A DNA stretch of 64,000 nt from Neisseria weixii (GTDB lineage Bacteria; Pseudomonadota; Gammaproteobacteria; Burkholderiales; Neisseriaceae), in the NCBI RefSeq assembly GCF_002327085.1, contig NZ_CP023429.1:1674001-1738000 (forward strand), read 5' to 3'. Numbering within the stretch: position 1 is the first letter of the stretch; the number at the start of each line of letters is the position of its first letter. Below are positions 11,701 through 20,570 of the stretch, one piece after another. A program made the position numbers and the translations under genes. Below the pieces are notes generated by a model, which worked only from the letters and a program-made list of their open reading frames with translations, was not told the origin of the DNA and ran no database searches.

Positions 11701-12641
11701 TGCAACGCGCATGGCAAGAAACCAGCCACGCCATTCAAAAGTTGCGCGACAATCCGGCCTGCGCCGACAGCGAGTTTGCCTTAATCGGTGACAACCAACG
11801 CAGCGCCCTGTTTGCCGATTTGACCTTTGATGTCAACGAAAACATTGCCGCGCCATTTATCAACAGCGGCAAGAAACCGAAAATCGCCGTATTGCGCGAA
11901 CAAGGTGTCAACGGCCAAATCGAAATGGCCGCCGCCTTTACCCAAGCCGGTTTTGATGCGTATGACGTGCATATGTCCGACCTGATGAGCGGCCGCGTGA
12001 ACCTCGATACCTTCCAAATGCTGGCGGCATGTGGCGGTTTCAGCTACGGCGACGTATTGGGCGCAGGTGAAGGCTGGGCGAAATCGATTCTGTTCCACCC
12101 TGCTTTGCGCGACCAGTTTGCCGCCTTCTTCGCCAACCCGAACACGCTCACGCTGGGCGTGTGCAACGGCTGCCAAATGGTCAGCAACCTGGCCGACATC
12201 ATTCCGGGCACAGCCGCATGGCCGAAATTCAAACGCAACGAAAGCGAACAGTTTGAAGCGCGTTTGACCATGGTTAACGTAACCCGATCACCATCGCTGA
12301 TTTTGAACGAAATGCAAGGTGCCAGCTTGCCGGTGATTGTCAGCCACGGCGAAGGCCGCGCCGACTTTGCACTCAAAGGCGGCCAAGTGCCGGCCGATTT
12401 GGCGATTGCGCTGCAATACGTGGATGGTTTGAACCAAGTCACCCAAACCTACCCGCTCAACCCGAACGGCTCGCCGCAAGGCATTGCCGGTGTCACCACC
12501 GCCGACGGCCGAGTCACCATCATGATGCCGCATCCGGAACGCGTGTTCCGCGCCGCGCAAATGAGCTGGAAGCCTGAAGATTGGACGGAACAATCCGGCT
12601 GGGCACGTTTGTTTGGCGGTGCGCGTAAAGCGTTGGGTTAA
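8749..12641 (+). CDS. purL: phosphoribosylformylglycinamidine synthase, frameshifted
   Basis: This is the large single-chain FGAM synthase (about 1297 codons) of purine synthesis. In order it has an N-terminal domain, the synthetase core ([44 protein letters not shown]), a second AIRS-type half ([16 protein letters not shown]) and a C-terminal glutamine amidotransferase ([16 protein letters not shown], nucleophile Cys in LGVCNGCQM, and [10 protein letters not shown]). The ATG at 8749 begins [14 protein letters not shown]; an upstream in-frame start is unlikely. Near 10841 the expected ATGGGCGAAAAACCG reads ATGGGGAAAAACCG, one base short, which splits the gene. Everything else is intact, so sequencing error is likely. 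Confidence 0.9.
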
Positions 12642-12665
12642 TCCACAAGCAAGGATTTGCATATC

Positions 12666-12723
12666 AAGGCCGTCTGAAAATTATGTGGCATAACACTGCA
12701 ATATTTTTCAGACGGCCTTTTTT
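12666..12723. terminator. DUS terminator after purL
   Basis: An AGGCCGTCTGAAAA inverted pair around a 24-bp loop, with a T run. Confidence 0.7.
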
Positions 12724-12770
12724 AAAACGCCAATCCAATGGCTAAAGCCACATCACTTAAGACAGAACAA

Positions 12771-13374
12771 ATGAAACAATCCAATCCGCAAATACTCGCC
12801 GTTCATGCACTTGCCGCTGAAAACAGGGAATGGTTTATCCGATCCTTGCAACAGGCATTCCGTCAGGCATTTAAAGATGAATTGGCGGAAAACGAAGAAA
12901 TCATCAGCCGCAAAGAAATCGAATCTTGTACGCAGGGCGATCAGGCTCAATGCCTGCAAATTGAAGCCGATGGCAATATAGTGGGCGGCGCGGTGATCAA
13001 TATTAACCCACACACTCCAACATAACGGGCTGGAACTCTTTTTCATCTGCACCGGCCAGCACGGCAAAGGACTCGGCCAACAGGCTTGGAAACTGATTGA
13101 GCAACGCTATCCGCAAACACAGGTTTGGGAAACGCATACGCCCTATTTTGAAAAACGCAACATCCATTTCTATTTGAAATGCGGTTTTAAAATTGTGGAA
13201 TTTTATGTCGAGCCTTACCCTGCTCCCGATGAGTCGGAGCCTCACAGCCACGCTATGCTTGACGAAATGTTCCGTTTTGAAAAAGAAATAAATTACCACT
13301 CTACAATAGGCCGTCTGAAAAACACTTTTCAGACAGCCTCAGCCTTTTGGCATTCTGTCCTAGATAGCGTATGA
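12771..13374 (+). CDS. GNAT-type acetyltransferase, frameshifted
   Basis: Two overlapping frames together resemble a small N-acetyltransferase: MKQSNPQILAVHALAAENRE, then GNIVGGAVININPHT, then LELFFICTGQHGKGLGQQAW (acetyl-CoA loop) and YFEKRNIHFYLKCGFKIVEF. The shift near 13015 is one extra C (CTCCAAC for CTCAAC). The second frame runs on through the following DUS hairpin to 13374, so the true stop may also be lost; the natural end is probably near 13296. An alternative start is 12738. The substrate is unknown. Confidence 0.6.
13309..13338. terminator. imperfect DUS terminator
   Basis: AGGCCGTCTGAAAA faces TTTTCAGACAGCCT; one arm has a mismatch. Confidence 0.5.
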
Positions 13375-13408
13375 TAAAGCCTGATTTGCTTTCTAGGCCG
13401 TCTGAAAC

Positions 13409-14458
13409 ATGAAACACGCTTTTATTCTCAGCGATTGCGAGTATCCGGAATGCGACACCAAACCGTTTGCCTTGCTGACCGCCAACCCGACCAAAATGCA
13501 TCATTATGTCGCACAAACCGAGCAGCGGCAGCATGCGCATAATTCGTCGGTAGGTCCGCAAAACCAAAATGTTTACCGCCTGCCGATCAGTCTGTTTCAC
13601 AAACCTTACCGCGGCGAAGTGGATAATGTAAACATCATCACCAATCTGGCCGCCAAAAATCTTTACACACTGGCCTTTGTTGAAAATTCGCCCAACCAAT
13701 ACAATCTCGAAAGCTGGTTCAACCGCCATGAAAGCGGCTACGAAGATTCATGCCAACTATTGCGCAACCTGCCTGCAGGCCGTCTGAACGCACCCGATGC
13801 CGTTTGGCGGATTCTGCGCTTGAAGCTGTTGGGCATTTTGCGCAATCCGAACAACCACAAAACCTTGTTTGCCCACCGCCTGCATCAGGCCATCCGCCGC
13901 CAATTGCCCGAAGTGAGCCGCGAATTTGTGCATTTAATCCGCGCCCGCGACCCGAAGCGCATCCGCTCGATTTTGCAGGATTTCGATTTCAATTTTCACG
14001 GTTACGTCAATTGGCTCTCGAATCTTTACGGTATGTTGAGTGACGGCGTGTCGCAGCCTTCATTGTTTGAACAGATGTTCCGCGCGGCGTTTGACGTACC
14101 CGAAGCGGTGAAAATCGAGCTTTACCGCTATCCCGACAATTCGGGCTTGTGCCTGTTTAACGACCGCTCGTTTTGCCTGCAGGAATCAAAAAAAGAAATC
14201 AGCGTCGGCGTAAACCTCACCCACGATATGTTCGTCATTGTGCATGTGCAGCTTGATTTATGGCGCACGCTGAAAAGCGAGTTCCCCCACAAACAAACGC
14301 GCAAACAAGGCGAAATCCATATTTACGACCACAACCAAACCCAACGCCTGACCTACAACCGCTTAACCATCAAACAAGCCCGCGCTGCCGTGTACGGTTT
14401 GAGCCACAACCATCGCGATTATGTGCAGGAACAAGCCGAGGCCTTTGCAAAACCCTAG
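13409..14458 (+). CDS. conserved hypothetical protein
   Basis: I do not recognise this 349-residue soluble protein. It has no signal peptide or membrane segment. The N-terminus is MKHAFILSDCEYPECDTKPF. The middle is rich in Arg, His and Leu (AVWRILRLKLLGILRNPNN), and the C-terminal part has mixed alpha/beta character (KIELYRYPDNSGLCLFNDRS). Codon use is like that of the flanking core genes. A DUS ends one base or so before its start codon, which is common here. Confidence 0.6.
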   Translation: MKHAFILSDCEYPECDTKPFALLTANPTKMHHYVAQTEQRQHAHNSSVGPQNQNVYRLPISLFHKPYRGEVDNVNIITNLAAKNLYTLAFVENSPNQYNLESWFNRHESGYEDSCQLLRNLPAGRLNAPDAVWRILRLKLLGILRNPNNHKTLFAHRLHQAIRRQLPEVSREFVHLIRARDPKRIRSILQDFDFNFHGYVNWLSNLYGMLSDGVSQPSLFEQMFRAAFDVPEAVKIELYRYPDNSGLCLFNDRSFCLQESKKEISVGVNLTHDMFVIVHVQLDLWRTLKSEFPHKQTRKQGEIHIYDHNQTQRLTYNRLTIKQARAAVYGLSHNHRDYVQEQAEAFAKP

Positions 14459-14604
14459 ATTTGAACACAGTTCAAAATTGTAGCAGCGCAGAAAGTGAAG
14501 ACATATCATGAAGATAGGCAAGCTTTCGAGCAGCACACAACGAAGAAATGTGCCAAAGATAGAGATTTTGCAAAGATCTCGGGCCGTCTGAAAAAAGGAA
14601 CAAC
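14459..14604. other. intergenic with IS-end-like trace
   Basis: ATTTTGCAAAGATCTC near 14566 resembles the TTTTGCAAAGGTCTC end of the IS and MITE found later in the window. It may be a relic end. A DUS follows just before the gloB SD. Confidence 0.35.
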
Positions 14605-15360
14605 ATGAAAATCACCCCAGTCAAAGCATTCAACGACAATTATATTTGGATGATTCAGGACGGCAATCTGGCCGTCTGCGTCGATCCGGGCGATGCGACG
14701 CCGGTATTGAAATTTTTAGTCAACAACCGCTTGATGCTCGCGCAAACATGGATTACCCACCACCATGACGATCACCGTGGCGGCGCGGCCGCCTTGTGGC
14801 GCACATTTTTAGAATCACCGGTTTACGGCAACAGCGACATCCCCGAAGCGACCCGCCGCGCCGAAGCCGGTTTGCAGATTCCGTTTGGCGACGGCTTGGC
14901 CACCGTTTGGACCACACCCGGCCACACCTGCCGTCATTTAAGCTATCTGTTTGAAACTTCAGACAGCCTGCATGTTTTCTGCGGCGATACCTTGTTCAGT
15001 GCAGGTTGCGGCCGTGTGTTTACCGGCACGATTGAAGAATTGTTCGACAGCTTCCTGCGTTTCAACCAATTGCCGGAAAATACCTTGTTTTACCCCGCTC
15101 ACGAATACACCGTATCCAACCTGCGCTTTGCCGCCCACATCGAGCCGGACAACGCCGATATTCAGACGGCCTTGCGCGAAGCCGAATCCGCCAGCGCCCC
15201 AACTCTGCCGGTAACGCTGCTGCACGAGCGCAAAGTCAACCCGTTTTTGCGCGTCGGCCTGCCACAGGTTTGGGAACGTGTGGAAAGCTTAAGCGGTAAG
15301 AAATTTGCTACGGAGTTGGAAGTGTTTGCCGCCTTGCGTGAATTGAAAAATCAATTTTAA
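14605..15360 (+). CDS. gloB: hydroxyacylglutathione hydrolase (glyoxalase II)
   Basis: This 251-residue metallo-beta-lactamase-fold enzyme hydrolyses S-lactoylglutathione in methylglyoxal detoxification. The metal motif is THHHDDHRGG at about residues 52-61. Further ligands are in TPGHTCRHLSY and VFCGDTLFSAGCGRVF, and the C-terminal glutathione-binding ends are EYTVSNLRFA and KVNPFLRV. It has a good SD (AAAGGAAC). The stop codon abuts the duplicated mobile patch that follows. Confidence 0.93.
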   Translation: MKITPVKAFNDNYIWMIQDGNLAVCVDPGDATPVLKFLVNNRLMLAQTWITHHHDDHRGGAAALWRTFLESPVYGNSDIPEATRRAEAGLQIPFGDGLATVWTTPGHTCRHLSYLFETSDSLHVFCGDTLFSAGCGRVFTGTIEELFDSFLRFNQLPENTLFYPAHEYTVSNLRFAAHIEPDNADIQTALREAESASAPTLPVTLLHERKVNPFLRVGLPQVWERVESLSGKKFATELEVFAALRELKNQF

Positions 15361-15441
15361 GACCGAGACCTTATATATTGCGTCCCATTACAGGGGCATT
15401 TTTAACCAACGTAAAGCCCCTTTAACAAAGGGGCTTTATTC

Positions 15442-15660
15442 ATGTGCATCGTATTCTACACCGTCAATCCCGAACCGCCGACTATTCCAAAGTCGTTCAT
15501 TGTGCGTATCTTCAAAGAAGACGGCAATTCTTCCCATTGCCTTAAAACCGTTAATTTCCCCATCTCTTCGCCTGACCGAATTTGTAAAACCCAAAATGGA
15601 GCTAAGGAATACGGCAGATTGTTTGTCCGTGAAATCATGAGTAAGGAAATTTCGCAATGA
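15442..15660 (+). CDS. small ORF in duplication, copy 1
   Basis: A 72-codon frame beginning MCIVFYTVNPEPP and ending EIMSKEISQ, whose TGA overlaps the next ATG. It is unrecognised. Position ahead of a phage-type replication gene suggests a small filamentous-phage protein, but this is inference. Confidence 0.35.
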   Translation: MCIVFYTVNPEPPTIPKSFIVRIFKEDGNSSHCLKTVNFPISSPDRICKTQNGAKEYGRLFVREIMSKEISQ

Positions 15661-15833
15661 TGAACAAGGAAATTAAGAAAGCGCGTGCAGCCGCGTTTGG
15701 CGGCGGCAGCGTAAGCGACGCGCCAAACGCGGCTTCATGCGCCGATATGGCGCCCCCTTATCTAACAGGGGGGAGCAGAAACCGGAGCGGCTTTGAGTAC
15801 CGAACAGGAAACCTTATATATTGCGCCCCATGA
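15657..15833 (+). pseudogene. small ORF 2 in duplication, copy 1
   Basis: It begins MMNKEIKKARAAAFGGG and, compared with copy 2, runs into a changed C-terminus because one C is missing from a C run. It starts within the stop of the preceding frame (ATGA overlap). Confidence 0.3.
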
Positions 15834-15884
15834 AAGGGGCATTTTTAACCAACGTAAAGCCCCTTTAACAAAGGGGCTTTATTC

Positions 15885-16103
15885 ATGTGCATCGTATTCT
15901 ACACCGTCAATCCCGAACCGCCGACTATTCCAAAGTCGTTCATTGTGCGTATCTTCAAAGAAGACGGCAATTCTTCCCATTGCCTTAAAACCGTTAATTT
16001 CCCCATCTCTTCGCCTGACCGAATTTGTAAAACCCAAAATGGAGCTAAGGAATACGGCAGATTGTTTGTCCGTGAAATCATGAGTAAGGAAATTTCGCAA
16101 TGA
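15885..16103 (+). CDS. small ORF in duplication, copy 2
   Basis: The 72-codon product is identical to that of copy 1 at 15442. It is followed by an ATGA overlap with the next small gene. Confidence 0.35.
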   Translation: MCIVFYTVNPEPPTIPKSFIVRIFKEDGNSSHCLKTVNFPISSPDRICKTQNGAKEYGRLFVREIMSKEISQ

Positions 16104-16240
16104 TGAACAAGGAAATTAAGAAAGCGCGTGCAGCCGCGTTTGGCGGCGGCAGCGTAAGCGACGCGCCAAACGCGGCTTCATGCGCCGATATGGCGCCCCC
16201 CTTATCTAACAGGGGGGAGCAGAAACCGGAGCGGCTTTGA
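16100..16240 (+). CDS. 46-residue ORF ahead of rep fragment
   Basis: The product is MMNKEIKKARAAAFGGG to EQKPERL. Its TGA overlaps the TTG start of the replication-type fragment (TTGA), an arrangement that suggests translational coupling. It is probably the intact version of the copy 1 frame. Confidence 0.4.
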   Translation: MMNKEIKKARAAAFGGGSVSDAPNAASCADMAPPLSNRGEQKPERL

Positions 16241-16416
16241 GTACCGAACAGGAAACCTTTGAAAAATACACCACCTTCCTGACCGATTCGAAAGGCCGTC
16301 TGATTGAAGTTCCTTTGCGTCGCGGCAAAGCCAATTCCGCATTCATCGACCAAATCAGCTTTTCCGTTCACGAAGACACCTTTGCAAAACCTCATAAACC
16401 ACCAATTAAAAACTAA
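16237..16416 (+). pseudogene. N-terminal fragment of phage replication initiation factor
   Basis: From a TTG start the frame reads MSTEQETFEKYTTFLTDSKG and then AFIDQISFSVHEDTF, which resembles the start of the Rep_trans-type replication initiation factors of neisserial filamentous (MDA/Nf-type) phages. After EDTF the frame enters the MITE end and stops as AKPHKPPIKN. The gene is therefore truncated by MITE insertion at about 16375. The family call rests on a short stretch. Confidence 0.5.
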
Positions 16417-16621
16417 ACAGCTGCCATTAGCTTCGCAAGTCCGCTGCACTTCCCCGCGCAGGCGGGAATCTGTCTTAACATTTCAGAAACTTATTTTATT
16501 CAATAGGTTGCCATGCTCAAAAATGGATTCCTGCCTGCGCGGGGGAAGTGCAGCGGACTTGCGAAGCTAATGACGTCGGTTCTTTGTGCAGCGGCTTTTC
16601 AGGGAGTTTTGCCAAGGTCTC
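16375..16621. mobile_element. MITE copy 1, IS1106-like termini
   Basis: A ~247-bp element with ends GACACCTTTGCAAAA and GCCAAGGTCTC and a large internal inverted repeat built on GCTTCGCAAGTCCGCTGCAC. The inner arms (CGCGCAGGCGGGAAT) resemble half of a dRS3 repeat. It has no coding capacity. The same termini bound the IS at 22908-44438, so this is probably a non-autonomous relative. Confidence 0.65.
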
Positions 16622-16627
16622 TGCCTG

Positions 16628-17154
16628 TTATTTCTTCTTATCCTGCTTCAAATCCACCAAACGCGTACCGGCCAAAAAATCATATAAAAACTGGCGGTCG
16701 GGATTCATCAGTGCAAAGCCCCAAGGCAGAATCAGCCAAAACAAGGCCGCACCGAATGCGGGCATAGGCGGAATATTCAGAAAATGACGCAATCCGGCAT
16801 AAGCCAGCATGGGAATAAACACCACAAACACACAAGCCCAGATAAATCGTTGGCGCAGTTGGTGCGGCGGCGGTTGCACGTTTTGCTGATTGGCCAAGCC
16901 GATTTTCCAGGTTTGCATCGCCAGCGTTTGGCCTTTTTGCAGCCAGTTCATGCGGAAATAATACCACCAAAAACCAATCACCAGTACGCAGGTGACAAAG
17001 CTGGATAAATAGGTGGAAATCGGATTGAGGAAAATCGCCAGTATGCCCGACAAAATCGCGGCTATGGCGGTCACGGCACCGACCAGCAGCATTTCATACA
17101 TCAGGGCGGCAAGACGGCGTTTGAGGGAAACGGTAGGAAATCGGGCATGGACAT
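16628..17154 (-). CDS. RDD-family membrane protein, 5' frameshift
   Basis: The body (TVSLKRRLAALMYEMLLVGA, NWLQKGQTLAMQTWKIGLA, RQFLYDFLAGTRLVD) is an RDD-domain protein with about four membrane segments and unknown transport or stress role. An in-frame read starts only at a TTG inside the MITE. More likely it starts at ATG 17154 (MSMPDF) with one base missing from a T run near 17140. The gene lies exactly between two inverted MITE copies and ends 6 bp from one of them. Confidence 0.65.
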
Positions 17155-17172
17155 AGATTGAATACGAAGGTT

Positions 17173-17418
17173 GAGACCTTTGCAAAACTCCCTAAAAAGC
17201 CGCTGCACAAAGAACCGATATCATTAGCTTCGCAAGTCCGCTGCACTTCCCCGCGCGGGCGTGAATCCATTTTTGAGCATGGCAAACTATTGAATAAAAT
17301 AAGTTTCTGAAATGTTAAGACAACCTCCCGCCCGCGCGGGGGAAGTGCAGCGGACTTGCGAAGCTAATGGCGGCTGTTTGGGTTTTATTGGTGGTTCATG
17401 AGGTTTTGCAAAGGTCTC
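17173..17418. mobile_element. MITE copy 2, inverted
   Basis: It is the same ~246-bp element as at 16375-16621, in opposite orientation, with better ends (GAGACCTTTGCAAAA and TTTTGCAAAGGTCTC). The long internal palindrome and the dRS3-like arms are kept. Confidence 0.65.
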
Positions 17419-17498
17419 AGGCCGTCTGTAAGGCAAAAGCGAAATCAGGAATATTGCAGCTGGCTTTGACCTGTTCAGACGGCCTTTCGGTTAAAAAA

Positions 17499-17918
17499 TC
17501 AACGGTGCGGACGTTTTTGGCCTTTGGCTTGTTGCGCCGCCATTTGGTTCATTTCCTGACGGGTCGGGCGTTTTTTAAACATGGCATGCGCTTCGTCAAC
17601 CGAGCATTTTTGCGACAAACAAATCAAAGTAATCGCATCTTTTTGCGCTTGTCCGCCACGGTGATACATGCGGCGCAAGTTGGCTTCGTTGATGCGGCCT
17701 TTTTCAGGGTCGATGTCGAATTTTTTCAGTCGCTCGATGAATTGGCGTTGCTGACGGCGCGAAGTCCACACGAAACCACCGGCAGCGGCAGCCATAATGA
17801 TAATGGCAATCAAAATGGCAATCGGCCATGAATCGACGATTAACACCAACAGCAGGCTCAAAACGGCGGTGGCCAGAATCATCAGGCCGGCTAAGCGGAT
17901 TTTTGCTTTTGTATCCAT
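17499..17918 (-). CDS. hypothetical membrane protein
   Basis: A 139-residue protein with two N-terminal membrane segments (IRLAGLMILATAVLSLLLVL and WPIAILIAIIIMAAAAGGF) and a basic cytosolic tail (KKRPTRQEMNQMAAQQAKGQ). A good SD (AAGGAAA) supports the ATG. The function is unknown. Confidence 0.65.
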   Translation of the reverse strand: MDTKAKIRLAGLMILATAVLSLLLVLIVDSWPIAILIAIIIMAAAAGGFVWTSRRQQRQFIERLKKFDIDPEKGRINEANLRRMYHRGGQAQKDAITLICLSQKCSVDEAHAMFKKRPTRQEMNQMAAQQAKGQKRPHR

Positions 17919-17944
17919 GGATTGTGTTTCCTTAAAACAGTTTG

Positions 17945-17987
17945 AGGCCGTCTGAAAAAATTCCGTTGAGCTTTTCAGACGGCCTTG
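17945..17987. terminator. DUS inverted pair
   Basis: An AGGCCGTCTGAAAA pair with a short loop upstream of the 139-residue gene and downstream of holA. Confidence 0.6.
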
Positions 17988-18069
17988 GAATGATTTACGC
18001 TATTTTACAGTATTTTTCGGCTTGAGGGCAAAGATTGGCGGCTTTTTCATTGAAATGGGTTAATAGGTT

Positions 18070-19070
18070 TCATATCGCCAAGCCCATTACCAATTGCTTA
18101 AACTCCGTCCACGCATCGCCTTCTTCCGCACCTTTAATCATGCGGTCGATTTTGGCACAGGTTTGCAGCGCTTGCAGCAGCCGGCCGATAGGAATTCGGT
18201 TGGCGGCCATCGGCGCCAGCGTTTGTTTTTCTCCCCACAGGCGCAGGCTGTTGCGCAGCGATTGGATATTCTGTCCTTGCTTCAACGCGGCGGTCAAACG
18301 AATCAGCGTGCGGATGTCTTCGGCTACTGCCCACAGCAGCAACCCCGGTTCTTCACCCTCTGCTTCCAAAGTATCCAATAAACGCACCACACGCTGCGCA
18401 TCGCCTTTCATCCACGCGCCGCCAGTTGGAACACATCGAAACGCGCCACATTGGCCACCGCCGATTCGGCATCAGCCATATTCAGCCAATACCCTTTCGG
18501 GTGCAGCAAAGCCAGTTTGTCGATTTCCTGCTTGGCCGCCAGTAAGTTGCCTTCGACACGCTCAGCGAACACCGCCAGCGCATCGTCCTCAATTTCCAAA
18601 CCCCATTTTTTCAGACGGCCTCGAATCCATGCCGGCAAGGCCGCAGCCCCCACCGCTTTAGCCTCAAGCATAATGCCGTTTGCCGCCAACGCATCAAACC
18701 ATTTGGCTTGTGTTTGCACTTTTTCCAGCTTGGGCAGCATGATGACGGTGACGGTGTCTTCGGGTAACTGTTGGGCAAAATGCTGCAGTGCTTCGCCGCC
18801 GTTTTTACCCGGTTTACCGTTGGGAATGTGCAATTCAAGTAATTTTAAATCGGCAAACAAACCCATACTGCCGGCCGATTGCAGCCATTCGTTCCAATCA
18901 AAATTGTTTTCGGCGGTATGCACTTCGCGGTTGAGATAGCCTTGCTGCCGGGCAGCTGCACGCAGGTTATCAAGTGCTTCAATACGCAGCAAATCTTCTT
19001 CGCCGTGAACCACATACAGCGGTTTGAGCGGCATATCGGCACTAAGCTGCTCGATATTCATTGCCGCCAT
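18070..19070 (-). CDS. holA: DNA polymerase III delta subunit, frameshifted
   Basis: HolA is the clamp-loader wrench that opens the beta clamp. The N-terminal part reads PLKPLYVVHGEEDLLRIEAL, with LLAAKQEIDKLALLHP in the lid region. Near 18413 the expected CTGGCGGCGGCGTGG lacks one G, so FQLAAAWMKGDAQ is split between frames; the second part continues WMKGDAQRVVRLLDTLE to the end. Restored length is about 334 residues, as in the family. It starts directly after the lptE stop (TAAATG), so the two are coupled. Essential, hence a likely sequencing error. Confidence 0.85.
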
Positions 19071-19549
19071 TTACTGCGCCGCTTTCAAAAAGGTCAGACG
19101 GCGCACGATTTGGTCGGCGGCATCGGTGCGCATTTCCGACCAGATGGTTTGTTCTTCTTCGGCTTTACCCAACACTTCGCTGTCGGCATAATCCATGGTG
19201 CGGTGTACCACCACGCTCATTGGTTCGCCACCGGCTCACCGTTGCGGGTCACTTGGGCGTCCACACGCAACATCAACAGGTATTCGTTGATGTCGGCCGC
19301 GCGGGTGATGGTGTAAATATCGCGGCGGGTTTCCATATGGGTCACATTTACCGCCATTTGCGCCTGATCCATACTGACCGGACGGCCGTCTGAACGGCGC
19401 AAGGAATTTTCCAAAGCCTGTTGCAATGCGCCTCCATTGACATACCAATTTTGATACGGCAACGGCTGAGATGTACCGGCCGTGCCTTTCAAATGGAAAC
19501 CGCAGGAAGCCAACAGCAGCAAGGCGGCGGTCAGAATGATTTTTTTCAT
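19071..19549 (-). CDS. lptE: LPS-assembly lipoprotein LptE, frameshifted
   Basis: The N-terminus is a lipoprotein signal (MKKIILTAALLLLASCGFHL) with the acylated cysteine at residue 16. LptE plugs LptD in the outer membrane for lipooligosaccharide export. The frame breaks at RNGEPVA (near 19216), where one G is missing; the other frame continues PMSVVVHRTMDYADSEVLGK to FLKAAQ and stops at 19071. The restored length of about 159 residues is normal. It is upstream of and coupled to holA. Confidence 0.82.
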
Positions 19550-19597
19550 GTTGGGCTTTCGTTTTCAAGACGAGAATAGCTGGATTATAGCGGATTA

Positions 19598-19635
19598 TCA
19601 GGCCGTCTGAAATCTTTGGATTTCAGACGGCCTGA
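19598..19635. terminator. DUS terminator
   Basis: An AGGCCGTCTGAA inverted pair with a 12-bp loop between pgeF and lptE. Confidence 0.65.
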
Positions 19636-19671
19636 TGAGATAAAAGCGGCTTGGATTAAGCCGATTAAATC

Positions 19672-19710
19672 AATGCCGTCTGAAAAAATTTCCGCCTTTC
19701 AGACGGCATT
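19672..19710. terminator. DUS terminator after pgeF
   Basis: An ATGCCGTCTGAA inverted pair just downstream of the minus-strand pgeF stop. Confidence 0.65.
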
Positions 19711-19739
19711 ATCATGATTTTCAATTTAAGCAAACCGCG

Positions 19740-20518
19740 CTATGCATCCTTCTCCAACCAAATCAGGCTGACCATACGGCCGGTTTGTCCGTCGCGGCGG
19801 TAAGAGAAAAAGCTGTCGCGCTCCAACACGGTGCAATGTTCGCCACCGTAAATCATATTCACCCCTTCTCGCTGCAACACCATTCGCGCCAAGGCGTATA
19901 TGTCGGCCAAATATTTACCACCGCCGATGGATTCAAACGCCCTTTCGGTGGCGGGCATTTGTTCGGTAAATGCATCAAACACATCCTGCCCCACTTCAAA
20001 GGCTTCCGGCCCAATCGCGGGTCCCAAGTAGGCCATGATTTCCAAAGGTACTACCTGCATGGCGCGTACAGTATTTTGCAACACGCCTCCCGCCAAGCCG
20101 CGCCAACCGGCATGCGCTGCCGCCACAACCGTACCGGCTTTGTCGCAAAACAAAACCGGCAGACAATCGGCTGTCATGCTGGCGCAAGCGGCTTGACCGG
20201 TGGTGTCGACGCTGGCATCGGCATCAGTAAGCCTCGCCATCGCATCAGTCGCGTTCACCACGACATTGCTGTGAATTTGGTTGAGATAGGCAACGGGGGA
20301 AGACCAATTTGATTTTGCACGATTTCGCGGTTGCGCATCACACACTCAGGATGATCGCCGACATGCGCGCCGACATTCAGGCTGTGAAACGGTGCTTCGC
20401 TCACACCGCCGTTGCGCGTGGTGATTAAGGTTTTTACATTGTCAGGCGCAGGCCAGTCGGCGGTTAAGAATATTTTGTTTTGCGCTCCAATACCTAATGT
20501 TTCGCTTAAAGTTTTCAT
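19740..20518 (-). CDS. pgeF: PgeF/YfiH-family protein, frameshifted
   Basis: This is a DUF152 (laccase-fold) protein; E. coli PgeF hydrolyses wrongly built UDP-MurNAc-L-Ser. It has LITTRNGGVSEAPFHSLNVG, QIHSNVVV, the metal motifs ADCLPVLF and AAAHAGWRGLAGGVL, and IGPEAFEVG. The break at QIGLPP (near 20298) fits one missing C in a C run: five are present and six are needed for CTTCCCCCCGTTGCC. Restored length is about 259 residues. Confidence 0.82.
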
Positions 20519-20530
20519 GCTTTTCCTTTT

Positions 20531-20570
20531 TTCAGACGGCCTATTTCATCAACAGGCCGTCTGAAACATT
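20531..20570. terminator. DUS inverted pair
   Basis: TTTCAGACGGCCT and AGGCCGTCTGAAA face each other between the rluD stop and the pgeF start. Confidence 0.55.

Larger units (their letters stand above)
15368..16254. repeat. 443-bp tandem duplication
   Basis: Two head-to-tail copies start at about 15368 and 15811. They are almost identical apart from a few changes at the left edge and one extra C in a C run in copy 2 (16196-16201 area). Each holds a hairpin of AAAGCCCC/GGGGCTTT, a 72-codon reading frame, a 46-58-codon frame and the first codons of a replication-type gene. Only copy 2 continues into the rest of that gene. Confidence 0.9.
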
